A stretch of 64,000 bases of DNA from the NCBI GenBank assembly GCA_021014325.1, contig CM037473.1, positions 3,300,501-3,364,500 of the forward strand, written 5' to 3'. Position numbers and translations under genes: made by a program. This document shows, piece after piece, positions 24,701 through 29,000 of this stretch. Each line of letters begins with the position of its first letter. The stretch's first letter is position 1. This DNA is from Plazaster borealis. Lineage: Eukaryota; Echinodermata; Asteroidea; Forcipulatida; Labidiasteridae. The notes under the pieces are model-generated. The model was not told the origin of the DNA and did no database searches. It saw only the letters and a list, made by a program, of their open reading frames with translations.

Positions 24701-25875
24701 AAAACATTTCAAGAACTTTCATAACAAAGACGGGATCAACTCATTAAAGGCATCATACACGATTGGTAATTACTCAAAATATATATTAGCATAAAAACTG
24801 ACTTGGTAACGAGCAACAGAGAGCTGTTGATAGTATTAAACATTGTGAGAAACGACTCCCTCTGAAGTAAAGTAGTTTTTGAGAAAGAGGTAATTTCTCA
24901 CTAAAATAATAAAAAACTTCTTGCAAGAAGTTTTTATTCCTATCTGAAAGCACACAAATTTGTACAACAAGCTAGGGTGTTTTTTCTTTCATCATTTTCT
25001 TGCAACTTCGATGACCAATTGAGCCCAAATTTTCACAGGCTTGTTATTTTATGCATATGTTGGGATACACCAAGTGAGAACACTGGTCTTTGACAATTAC
25101 CAAACGTGTACGATGCCTTTTAGGAATTGGTAGCTGAAACGCTTAATATTGACCTTTATTAAAAAGGAACATTCGAGCCCACATTTTATCCCGCAGACGG
25201 AACTCTTGCACACTCATGCCCAAAGGAACTAAAAATGGAGTGTAGCGAGCAGCGTTGTCAAGACCACCATCCATAGACCCGAAACTGTTTTTTTCATGAT
25301 TTTGACTCTTTGTAATAATAGTTCAAAGTGCCTGTGCCTCTCTGTATACATTCTGTCAACCCTTCTGGACTGGTAAGGATATAATTTGACCAAATCTCAT
25401 TTAATCTGCTATTTTAAAAAGGGAGATAAAAATAAAGTGGTGGCCAAATGCGGGATTTTATTTTAAACCCGATGTCACAATGTGGTGGTCAGATTTGCCA
25501 CCTTTTCCCAGGTCTTTCTTCCAGTTGCAGAAGAGACTTCAAACCCAGCATGTCAAAAATCTTTCAATCGGATCTCCTCATCAAAAAAACATTGCCAAAA
25601 TCACAATACATGTACGTAACGTAGTCAGGTAACACAGTCACAGCCGGCCGCTGATCATGTCAACAACAAGAACAAGATCTGTCAATCACTTCAACATCGA
25701 CCCAAATGTACACAAATCTAACGAATTCAACCACAAACGTACCTTCCTATCAAAGAAAATACATTCAATTTTGAATAAGTTTTATGATTTTAGTAATCAA
25801 TCAACATAAAAGTTGATAATAATCGAGATTTTTGAGGTCTAAATACAGTTCACACCCCTTCTTACCTTCCGACAT
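539..25875 (-). CDS. ANKFY1: Rabankyrin-5, 5' part (14 exons, C-terminus off window)
   Basis: Coding exons in transcription order: 25875-25866, 24681-24483, 16542-16424, 15794-15659, 14323-14200, 12590-12441, 10736-10571, 9680-9476, 7147-7079, 5911-5760, 4033-3930, 2854-2614, 1809-1557 and 707-539. They sum to 2097 nt, 699 codons, with every junction GT-AG and in phase. Order: short coiled coil (about 3-60), BTB domain (about 68-165), then an ankyrin array from about residue 225, with repeats such as TPLHMAIANQHSDVV and TALHIVASYS. In known animals the protein is a Rab5 effector on early endosomes, active in macropinocytosis and endosomal trafficking. The family is about 1170 residues, so about 60% is here; the remaining ankyrins and the FYVE zinc finger must lie left of position 1. 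The introns are packed with SINEs and TTAA elements. Seen: exon structure and motifs. Known: family function. Inferred: orthology. Confidence 0.93.
797..1226 (+). mobile_element. SINE A copy (tRNA-derived)
   Basis: Full-length copy: head with A box TGGCCGAGCGG (one variant base after it) and B box GGTTCGAGTCC, a body shared with about 15 other copies, then CGCTATATAAGAACTCAG and an ATT tail. The long variable arm suggests a class II (Ser/Leu-like) tRNA ancestor (inference). Confidence 0.85.
1557..1809 (-). CDS. ANKFY1: ANKFY1 exon 13, ankyrin repeats
   Basis: Encodes LIIPDFNVKDSNDQTVLGLAL, WTGLHTFAAQLLHGGANIN and SALFLLEHQADINI, two ankyrin repeats very close to vertebrate rabankyrin-5. Acceptor GACAG, donor GTAATA (a weaker donor). 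Split codons close on both sides. Confidence 0.95.
1893..2236 (-). mobile_element. SINE A-related copy, divergent body
   Basis: Minus-strand tRNA-like head (CTCGGCCATGACGCCC, with inverted A/B boxes) but a body unlike the main family, with a TACCCATTTATACCCCTGGG segment, and a TTCTTATATAGCGC tail. Probably a different subfamily sharing head and tail. Confidence 0.65.
2280..2325. repeat. Arm of palindromic element P
   Basis: AATAGACCGTGCAAGTCTC is one arm of the palindromic element seen complete at 15493-15627 and 31079-31225. Only this arm remains here. Confidence 0.5.
2614..2854 (-). CDS. ANKFY1: ANKFY1 exon 12, ankyrin repeats
   Basis: Encodes GETPLHAAAVNGLAKLVALLLQ, then the spacer with KEDVLGKMNQLNLEEDG, then RQTPLHMAIANQHSDVVSVFL. 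Two repeats with an inserted loop, as in the vertebrate protein. Phase 0 in, phase 1 out, donor GTAAGA. Confidence 0.94.
2911..3314. mobile_element. Large foldback element, arms about 180 bp
   Basis: The left half (to about 3111) and right half (from about 3133) are near-perfect reverse complements. Each arm carries a TCTACTGCCGCGGAGTAGA-type block twice, CTTGTCTTGCTAT, and GTTCTTTGAGAAC. A single left arm of the same family lies at 15970-16165. No coding sequence is seen. Confidence 0.85.
3316..3590 (-). mobile_element. LINE 3' end fragment
   Basis: The minus strand reads RYGQREFVVSALSLWNNLP, the same C-terminal reverse transcriptase motif as at 181, then a 3' UTR with AAAGCGCT and an ATT-type tail facing the foldback element. 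5'-truncated. Confidence 0.7.
3797..3852 (-). pseudogene. Decayed partial copy of ANKFY1 exon 11
   Basis: Read on the minus strand, this stretch gives KDAAVFFATKG followed by STSIFK, against EDASLFLATKG and STNLANFK in exon 11. Across the best 34 bases, 29 are identical. It has no acceptor AG at the matching place, and the base pair after the exon-end equivalent is TT rather than GT, so it is probably not spliced. Seen: similarity and missing splice sites. Inferred: a tandem exon duplication now decaying. Confidence 0.6.
3930..4033 (-). CDS. ANKFY1: ANKFY1 exon 11, ankyrin repeat
   Basis: Encodes GDSLLHRVCRSG and DASLFLATKGASTNLANFK, one ankyrin repeat between acceptor TTCCTAG and donor GTATGT, entering in phase 1 and leaving in phase 0. 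A decayed copy of its second half lies about 80 bp further along the same intron (3797-3852). Confidence 0.9.
4143..4290. repeat. Palindrome with GGAATAAAAGAGT arms
   Basis: GGAATAAAAGAGT occurs twice in direct order and once inverted (ACTCTTTTATTCC) around a TTAAACGGCCGTTTAA centre. A short inverted-repeat element in the ANKFY1 intron; no family recognised. Confidence 0.5.
4660..4985. repeat. Dispersed repeat, partner at 48180-48500
   Basis: Shares GACAAGGATCTATGTG, a TGCATTG-CGCAGAA-type block and CAATATTTGTATAATA, in the same order, with 48180-48500, at moderate identity. Family unknown; no coding sequence. Confidence 0.5.
5760..5911 (-). CDS. ANKFY1: ANKFY1 exon 10, ankyrin repeats
   Basis: Encodes SLNLDLQNAEGDSGLWLALDP followed by EDSMAAKLIRRGCSADSVN. 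The G-x-(S/T)-(A/G)-L-W-L-A motif and the insert before the A-A-(K/R)-L-I-x-R-G repeat are diagnostic for this protein. The insert is shorter than in vertebrates. Confidence 0.93.
6194..6561. mobile_element. TTAA element, family M1
   Basis: Flanked by TTAA on both sides (6190-6193 and 6562-6565), with inverted ends AAAGGCACTGGACACG / CGTGTACAGTGCCTTT. About 370 bp, no coding capacity. TTAA target duplication is the mark of piggyBac-superfamily transposition; assigning it as a piggyBac MITE is inference. Confidence 0.85.
7079..7147 (-). CDS. ANKFY1: ANKFY1 exon 9, short ankyrin exon
   Basis: A 69-bp exon encoding NSALHRAVSSRNIEVFDLLL, a helix pair of one ankyrin repeat, flanked by acceptor TTTTCAG and donor GTAAGT. 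It is needed to keep phase between exons 8 and 10, since the split codons on both sides close correctly. It is too short for simple ORF calling. Confidence 0.88.
7239..7489. mobile_element. Foldback element, family F (CATGGCTCTGCTTACC type)
   Basis: Starts GGCCCAATTTCATGGCTC and ends with the reverse complement GAGCCATGAAATTGGGCC. Contains several internal copies of CGCTTAC/GTAAGCG. About 250 bp, non-coding. It lies 90 bp upstream of ANKFY1 exon 9. Confidence 0.8.
7600..8230 (-). mobile_element. tRNA-like repeat B, split by a SINE A
   Basis: The flanks 7600-7737 and 8163-8230 together match the order of the B copy at 43640-44010 (GTGCCAGTCAGAA..CATTCAACCTGT, then GGGATC-ACC-AAGTTTA-GAT-CAACC). 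A SINE A copy sits between them. The B module carries a minus-strand tRNA-like segment (CGACCTCTGGATT... GAGCAATCT). Confidence 0.65.
7738..8162 (+). mobile_element. SINE A copy inside repeat B
   Basis: Full-length SINE A: TGGCCGAGCGG A box, GGTTTGAATCC B box (one change), conserved body, ATT tail. Inserted into repeat B, so it is younger than that copy. Confidence 0.85.
8231..9470. other. Intron DNA without recognised features
   Basis: ANKFY1 intron between exons 8 and 9. I see no exon with matching phase, no clear inverted repeat and no SINE head. It is moderately AT-rich unique-looking sequence. Confidence 0.5.
9476..9680 (-). CDS. ANKFY1: ANKFY1 exon 8, ankyrin repeats
   Basis: Encodes DKFSAFFLIQAGAKANAAT and KETALHIVASYSPL, then VKLLQHGSNPDQQDTRG. 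These are two full ankyrin repeats separated by the loop DVMSDMM, which vertebrate rabankyrin-5 also has. Phase 2 at both ends. Confidence 0.94.
9772..10167 (-). mobile_element. SINE A copy
   Basis: Minus-strand full copy with ATT tail at the left and the tRNA-like head at the right (GATTCGAACCC B box, CCGCTCGGCCA A box inverted). Lies in the intron between ANKFY1 exons 7 and 8, 92 bp from exon 8. Confidence 0.88.
10571..10736 (-). CDS. ANKFY1: ANKFY1 exon 7, ankyrin repeats
   Basis: Encodes LPDKLDEIDERGDLPLDLALATKQES and DSGGRCLLHKAVKR, two ankyrin repeats with D-x-x-G-x-x-x-L-x-x-A-x cores. The acceptor is CCGGTAG and the donor GTGAGT. It matches the family order. Confidence 0.93.
10992..11413 (+). 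mobile_element. SINE A copy
   Basis: Full copy with perfect A box TGGCCGAGCGG and B box GGTTCGAATCC; ATT tail runs directly into the TTAA of the adjacent M2 element. Confidence 0.9.
11416..11797. mobile_element. TTAA element, family M2
   Basis: TTAA at 11412-11415 and 11798-11801. Ends AAGGGTCTGTATACGTT / AACGTATACAGTCCCTT. The body has the M2 blocks TTACTTGGTAAG and TATATATCTACAAC. The left TTAA coincides with the SINE A tail end, so it landed on the SINE tail. Confidence 0.85.
11812..12145. repeat. Repeat R, inverted partner at 16580-17050
   Basis: Segments CCCCA-GAAGTTT, GATCACAACCAGTTTAATGG and AGCCCACAGGGCAAGTTGAGAAG recur in reverse complement at 16580-17050. Both lie in ANKFY1 introns. 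No coding sequence. Confidence 0.65.
12441..12590 (-). CDS. ANKFY1: ANKFY1 exon 6, first ankyrin segment
   Basis: Exactly 50 codons, phase 0 at both ends. It carries MTAPLLYKMFKAKTPFPLHHAI and REDIVFLYLMEFDAL, the link from the BACK helices into the first ankyrin repeat. A cassette of 50 codons that is phase 0 on both sides could in principle be skipped without a frameshift; I see no evidence that it is. Confidence 0.93.
13103..13339. mobile_element. Inverted-repeat element TTATAACACCCC
   Basis: Perfect 12-bp inverted ends at 13103-13114 and 13328-13339; internal tandem-like GTACTATACCC blocks. About 237 bp, non-coding. Target duplication not clear. Resembles palindromic MITEs of several metazoan genomes. 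Confidence 0.7.
13490..14100. other. Intron DNA, no convincing gene
   Basis: Holds a chance 162-codon frame (13609-14097) with no recognisable domain, His- and Tyr-rich composition and a translated CA-repeat. I do not call it a gene. Confidence 0.5.
14200..14323 (-). CDS. ANKFY1: ANKFY1 exon 5, post-BTB helices
   Basis: Encodes RCEKALMSSVNVRNCIRYYQTAEEIG and SLKAHCSELISNHW, the BACK-like helices that follow the BTB fold. The C-E-x(3)-M/L-x(5)-N-C-I-x-F/Y-Y-Q-T-A-E-E spacing is the family signature. It ends exactly on a tryptophan codon (phase 0). Confidence 0.93.
14357..14475 (+). mobile_element. SINE A head fragment
   Basis: Retains the tRNA-like head (GTGCGATCAAG A-box remnant, GGTTCAAGTCC B box) and CTTGTGTCCTTAAGCAA, then stops. 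It begins about 35 bp upstream of ANKFY1 exon 5 acceptor, inside the region where a branch point would be expected. Confidence 0.75.
14502..14855. mobile_element. hAT-like non-autonomous element, family H
   Basis: Starts CAGGGCTCGAAATTT, contains CAAGACCGCAGGGCTTGTAGC and ends with CTGCAGTCCAGCGTTAATTT. Same family as 41637-42072. CAGGG(C/G)-type ends suggest hAT (inference). Confidence 0.6.
14900..15244. mobile_element. Two adjoining palindromic elements (GTTATCACAC and TTATCTTCAAGCA)
   Basis: 14900-14926 and 15003-15029 are inverted copies (GTTATCACAC..GTGGAATAC). 15034-15046 and 15232-15244 form a second 13-bp inverted pair. They may be one compound element. Non-coding. Confidence 0.65.
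15493..15627. mobile_element. Palindromic element P
   Basis: Inverted ends ATAGACTGTGCAAGTCT / AGACTTGCACAG, about 135 bp, same family as 31079-31225. Ends 32 bp from the ANKFY1 exon 4 donor. Confidence 0.7.
15659..15794 (-). CDS. ANKFY1: ANKFY1 exon 4, BTB domain end
   Basis: Encodes GMALLKWVYTDTID and KAASKFKLDTLRD, the second half of a BTB fold, where the LL(K/R)W(I/V)YT(D/G) helix and the L..(A/L)..F.L..L helix are diagnostic. It begins in phase 1 and ends in phase 2. A short palindromic repeat (15493-15627) starts only about 30 bp past the donor. Confidence 0.93.
15970..16165. repeat. Single arm of the large foldback family
   Basis: Matches the left arm of the element at 2911-3314 (GAGGCATTGCATGGTGAGG, then the TCTACTGC-GCGGAGTAGA block twice) but lacks the inverted arm. 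Confidence 0.8.
16424..16542 (-). CDS. ANKFY1: ANKFY1 exon 3, BTB domain start
   Basis: Encodes SDLVVHLDGKEVKAHRFVLAARS and onward: the first strand of a BTB/POZ fold with the typical H-[RK]-x-[VI]-L-A-[AS]-R-S motif. The acceptor is TTTTCAG and the donor GTAAGA. The upstream intron of nearly 8 kb holds most of the TTAA elements on this side. Confidence 0.93.
16580..17050. repeat. Repeat R, with tRNA-like repeat B inside
   Basis: Reverse-complement partner of 11812-12145. It is interrupted at about 16740-16920 by a B-type module whose minus strand reads a tRNA-like AGCTCAGTTGGTAGAGCGCC with GGTTC-AATC box. Confidence 0.65.
17234..17400. mobile_element. Left end of a TTAA element (CCCTTTCACGCC)
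   Basis: TTAACCCTTTCACGCC followed by a subterminal near-palindrome GTGTATATATATGTACAC, the layout seen in the intact elements at 23106, 44923 and 46595. The right end is not found, so a truncated copy. Confidence 0.5.
17722..17850. repeat. Local duplicate, copy 1
   Basis: About 130 bp repeated at 18591-18720 in the same orientation with only a few differences (GTACATGGAGGAATGAGAA and following). Confidence 0.8.
18113..18453. mobile_element. TTAA-type element, degraded left end
   Basis: AAAGGTATTGTACACTTTTGG at left and GTGTACAGGGCCTTTAA at right; left TTAA is mutated to CCTA. Family related to 19518-19844. Confidence 0.65.
18591..18720. repeat. Local duplicate, copy 2
   Basis: Second copy of 17722-17850. 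Directly preceded by a 45-bp right-end fragment of an M2 element (GTCATTACCAAACGTATAC). Confidence 0.8.
18912..19079. mobile_element. Foldback element, family F
   Basis: GGGCCCAATTTCATAG at left, CTATGAAATTGGGCCC at right; internal TTAGCAGAAAATTG-type and TGTGACTGGTATCCTGCT blocks. About 168 bp, non-coding. Confidence 0.8.
19379..20095 (-). mobile_element. LINE 3' end, split by a TTAA element
   Basis: The minus strand at 19849-20095 reads RYGERAFSVCAPKLWNNLP, the CR1/L2-like C-terminal motif; 19379-19513 is the remainder with AAGCGCTC and an ATT tail. The M-type element 19518-19844 divides them at a TTAA. Confidence 0.75.
19518..19844. mobile_element. TTAA element inside LINE 3' end
   Basis: TTAA at 19514-19517 and 19845-19848; ends AAGGGAGTTTATACTTTTG / AGTATAGAGACCCTT. 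No coding capacity. Younger than the LINE copy. Confidence 0.85.
20190..20670 (+). mobile_element. Possible retroelement 3' end
   Basis: A T-rich stretch ends in TTGGTTTGGTCAATAAATAAA, similar to the GGTCAAATAAATAATAAT tail at 37985. A short frame before it has no firm match. Weak call. Confidence 0.35.
20846..22184 (-). mobile_element. SINE A copy split by a TTAA element
   Basis: 20846-21105 carries tail and body, 22035-22184 carries the tRNA-like head (CTCGGCCGCAACACGCC inverted A box). The two halves fit once the 929-bp insert and one TTAA are removed: the intact site in other copies reads GGCTTAACGTCCC. Confidence 0.85.
21106..22034. mobile_element. 929-bp TTAA element inside SINE A
   Basis: TTAA at 21102-21105 and 22035-22038; ends AGGCACCTGG / CCAGGTGACT. 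A second inverted pair lies inside (21261-21281 versus 21880-21896, GTGAC-TCAATCGAGGC). The centre is GC- and CpG-richer than its surroundings and has short open frames but no recognisable domain. piggyBac-type by target site (inference). Confidence 0.8.
22577..22863. repeat. Tandem duplication, two copies
   Basis: 22577-22713 and 22731-22863 share AATTTCATCTTTGAGA, CATTTAAAAAGCTTGTAG and AAGACCAGGGGC-ACAGAGG. About 140 bp each with small indels. Function unknown. Confidence 0.8.
23106..23353. mobile_element. TTAA element (CTCTTTCACGC ends)
   Basis: TTAA at 23102-23105 and 23354-23357; ends ACTCTTTCACGC / GCATGAAAGGG. A long T/G tract (23205-23270) lies inside. Its right TTAA is also the left TTAA of the next element. 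Confidence 0.7.
23358..23737. mobile_element. TTAA element, family M1
   Basis: TTAA at 23354-23357 and 23738-23741; ends AGACACTGGACACTATTGG / CCAATAGTGTCCACTGCCTT. The centre has the palindrome GATTTCGAGACCTC..GAGGTCTCGAAATC instead of the usual M1 core. Confidence 0.85.
23878..24064. mobile_element. Foldback element, family F
   Basis: GGGCCCAATTTTCATAG / CCATGAAATTGGGCCC ends with internal TTAGCACAACAAAATTATGG. A further degraded copy follows to about 24270. Confidence 0.75.
24483..24681 (-). CDS. ANKFY1: ANKFY1 exon 2, N-terminal coiled coil
   Basis: This exon encodes the LRQEYVKLQNRLAEVEQ coiled coil, a glycine/asparagine-rich linker, and the FVSRLLGTIADLFDKELY segment before the BTB domain. 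It enters in phase 1 and leaves in phase 2. The order is the same as in vertebrate rabankyrin-5. The Ala-Gly-rich linker (about residues 43-53) is the least conserved part. Confidence 0.93.
24748..25117. mobile_element. TTAA element, family M1
   Basis: Left TTAA 24744-24747; right copy mutated to TTTA. Ends AAGGCATCATACACG / CGTGTACGATGCCTT; core hairpin ACTTCTTGCAAGAAGT. In ANKFY1 intron 1. Confidence 0.85.
25122..25860. other. ANKFY1 intron 1, promoter-proximal
   Basis: No repeat family recognised. Unique-looking AT-rich sequence next to the shared promoter; may contain regulatory sites but nothing specific can be supported. Confidence 0.4.
25866..25875 (-). CDS. ANKFY1: ANKFY1 exon 1 (start codon)
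   Basis: Ten coding bases encode M-S-E plus one base, followed by the donor GTAAG. The next exon completes an alanine and gives MSEAEAEKLQRHLDLL, which matches the acidic coiled-coil start of the family. The start is chosen because it is the only ATG that joins in phase, and it lies just downstream of the putative bidirectional promoter. Confidence 0.8.
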
Positions 25876-26037
25876 TTTGCTAGCTTCCCACGTGACCATC
25901 GCATAATCTGCTGCAGATAGTACACGTCTTATAGGAGGTATGGTAACCTATGTCAACATTTTAAGCTCAGGTAATGAATACGCTTTGATCTGCAGAGAAA
26001 CACGACGGGGTTCCAGACTATTAGTTAAACAGTAAAC
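25876..26037. promoter_or_regulatory. Putative bidirectional promoter ANKFY1/NFATC2IP
   Basis: Only 162 bp separate the ANKFY1 start codon (minus) from the NFATC2IP start codon (plus). There is no clear TATA box. A palindromic E-box CACGTG lies at 25889-25894 with flanks resembling USF/TFEB sites, and AACATGGCGGAT at 26035-26046, over the NFATC2IP start codon, resembles a YY1 site of the kind found at short 5' leaders. The interval shows none of the repeat families that flood the surrounding introns. Spacing and motifs are seen; shared promoter use is inferred. Confidence 0.65.
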
Positions 26038-26088
26038 ATGGCGGATGATTTGAACAGCAACAACACGGTAAAACTGGAGACAAAAAAG
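26038..26088 (+). CDS. NFATC2IP: NFATC2IP exon 1
   Basis: Seventeen codons (MADDLNSNNTVKLETKK) ending in phase 0 before GTGAAA. The exon joins in frame to the next. It is the least certain exon, because a short non-conserved N-terminus gives no homology check and an earlier donor (GTAAAA at 26068) also exists. Confidence 0.65.
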
Positions 26089-29000
26089 GTGAAATTCTTT
26101 AAAGTGTCACAACTTTTTCGGTAAATTATTATCGATGATTTGTTTAGTGTAGATACTGAACTTTATAGAAGTACTAAAATCTGTTTAAGTTATTAAAAAT
26201 GAATGTTTCAGTTGGACGCAGAACTGAACTGTCAAAATTTGCCAAGTTAAATGTTTTTTGTTGTTGTTTCAATGTTTTTTGTTTGTTATCCTGAGCATCA
26301 CCACGGCCACTGCCATTCAGGATCTTCAAAAATTCCGCTAGATTGCCAAATTTAGATTCCTGGGCTTTGGATTCGTCAAGGCCGGGTCATTCTTCTGAAG
26401 TTCTGAATGTTCTAATTGTTGAGTTCTTTTCACACTTGTGTTACGCACATGTGAAAAATGTATGGTTTGTTTGCTCTGCTTAAGTTGGGGTTTTTTCCCA
26501 TGATTTTACTCTCTTATAAATGATAACTTTTCTTTTTCATTAGACATGCCAAGCATTCTCAAACATGAACAGTACATTGCATCTGTGGGGAAAAACTTTA
26601 GCCAATCTTTTAAAGGCATTGTACACGTTTGGTAATTGGTTGGAGCCTATTGTTTGTTTCAAACCTATATAGGCCTAGTTGTAGATATATACCATAAAAC
26701 TAGACCCAGTAACTGAGGCGCTGTACTCGTTTTTTTCGAAATTTTGACATCTGCGGTCGTACTAGCACCCCAGCATATCGTTGTATATTACCAAAGCGAT
26801 CTTCAATTTGATATAAATTGACACCAAAAATGCCCCAGAACGACAAAAATACCCAACAAAATAGCTTTAAAAACGCCTAAGATGCAACTTCAGGCATTTA
26901 AATGTACTCACGATTTTGTTTTGTGCTGCAAATTTACGATTTTTGTGAAGTTGATCGGAGCATCGGAGAAACCGCCATGACACGTCCAGTTCTCAGCTGG
27001 ACCGGGTCAACTATGAACATTGACCTCGGCCGGCTGTGTATGGCAAGCCAAATGCTCAATAATTTGATAAACACTGTTTATAGTGTTTTTCGGCGATAAA
27101 CACTGTTTTTCAACCAATAAACAAGTTGTTTTTCGAGAAAAACTATGTTTATCACTTGATGAACAAAGTTGATCTCGTTTATCACTTGAAAACAAAGTTG
27201 ATCTCGATAAACACTGTTTTTCGCCGATAAACATAGTTTTTCGCTGATAAACAGAGTTTTTCGTCGATAAACAGAGTTTTTCGCCAATAAACAGAGTTTT
27301 TGGAGATAAACAGTGTTTATCAACTGATAAACACAGTTTTTCGAAAAACAATGTTTATCACTTTTCAAGTAATGATGGGTCAAAAAATACGTTGGTAGTG
27401 GGTCAAATGTGTAGCAATGGTGCGACATTGTACACTGAAAGATGACTGACATACTGAACATTGATGCACCATTACCGGGGGGTCATGTAGTCTGTCTTGC
27501 AATTGACAAAGTGCATAATCCCCCATTTAATCAACAGCCAATCTCCACAACCCTCAGCGAAAAACCGCATAGGCCAAGTTCGCGCAAGGACCAATGGTTA
27601 ACTAGTGGTTGTTTAATTACATACGTAGGACATGCACGCAGAAGTTGAAGTGCGAACGACTCTAGTCATGACAGGTCAACGCGACCGGTGACTCAACGTA
27701 CGTTATCATTTTCTTATGACATGGTCCACTCTGCACTGTGCTATGAAAACGGCTATTGGTAACCAGCGATGCAACCATGCCAAGTAGGCTGGTACCAAAT
27801 AGTCGACTATAGTCCAACTATCATCGACTTGACAGAGTTCAGGCTAATGTAGTCGAACTATGGTCAACGATAGTCCTTGTGCGAACTTGGCCATGGTGAA
27901 TTGGTGTGGTTTAGTGTGCCCTTATGGACAGCCAGCCATTTTCTGGATGACTGTTAGTGACTGAGTACACACATAAGGGCAAAAAGAATTTTTAAAAACA
28001 TGTTAAGCGTCCTGCCTTTTTAAAAAAAGGGAGGAGGAGGGCCTTTTTTCCCCCAAAATGGCCGCCTGACACATTTTTAAAAACAACCGGCCGGGCTATT
28101 TTTCAAGATGGTTACCAGCTTTTTTCAAAATGGCCGCCACTTGGACTCAGGAAATGACATTGGCTTCTTATGAAAACAGAAAATGAGACCAAAATAATGA
28201 GATTGTTAAAATTTATTGGGTTTTTGTCGAAGAAAAAAAAAAACGGAAGGAAAAAAAAGCAGGTGGCCTCAAAAAAGGAAGTGGGCGGGGACGCTAAACA
28301 TGATTTTATTTTATCGCCTAATATAAACATCAATTCACTAAAGTGGTTATTCTCATTCGTTTCTTTCAGGTATGTGGATTTTCCTTATAAGTTAATTACA
28401 AGTTCATATCACATAGATCAACTAGATATCATTTTTGGTCACTTAAACTTTATTTAAAGGAGACATTTCTATTCTTAAACATTTCCAAAACTTTCAATTG
28501 TTTTCATTATTCCTTCCTCCATAATTGAACTCTATAGGTTTTTGCCAAAGATGTCCTAGAACGTTCCATGGAGTAATGTTTTTCTCATGAGATTATTTTG
28601 TTTTCCTATATTTTGAATAGTTAGTTTGGTTGTATGAAATCTCATCATAGATTATCAAATTGACTTAAATGCGAAGTTTGTATTCAATGACTTTTCCAAT
28701 GATAATGTTCCGTCCAAACTGGACAATCGTCCCAACTATAGCTGATAATAATTTGGTGATGAAAAGTCATGTAAGATTGGAAATTTATAAGTTTCAGTGG
28801 TCCATTGCTTAGTAGTTTCGTATGGATATAGAACAAGGCAGAGAACAGTCATCAGTTCGGTGACTGCTCTATATTCCGACACCCCTATGTTCCGACACCC
28901 CTATGTTCCGACAACCCCTCATGATTTACATGCTAGGGTTAGGGTTAGGGTTAGGGTTAGGGTTAGGAATAGGAAAATACACCAGGGGTTGATTTCACAA

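Noticed and set aside
27007..27461. Minus-strand frames with repeated CLS(A/P)KNSVY
   Set aside because: Translation of the hairpin minisatellite.
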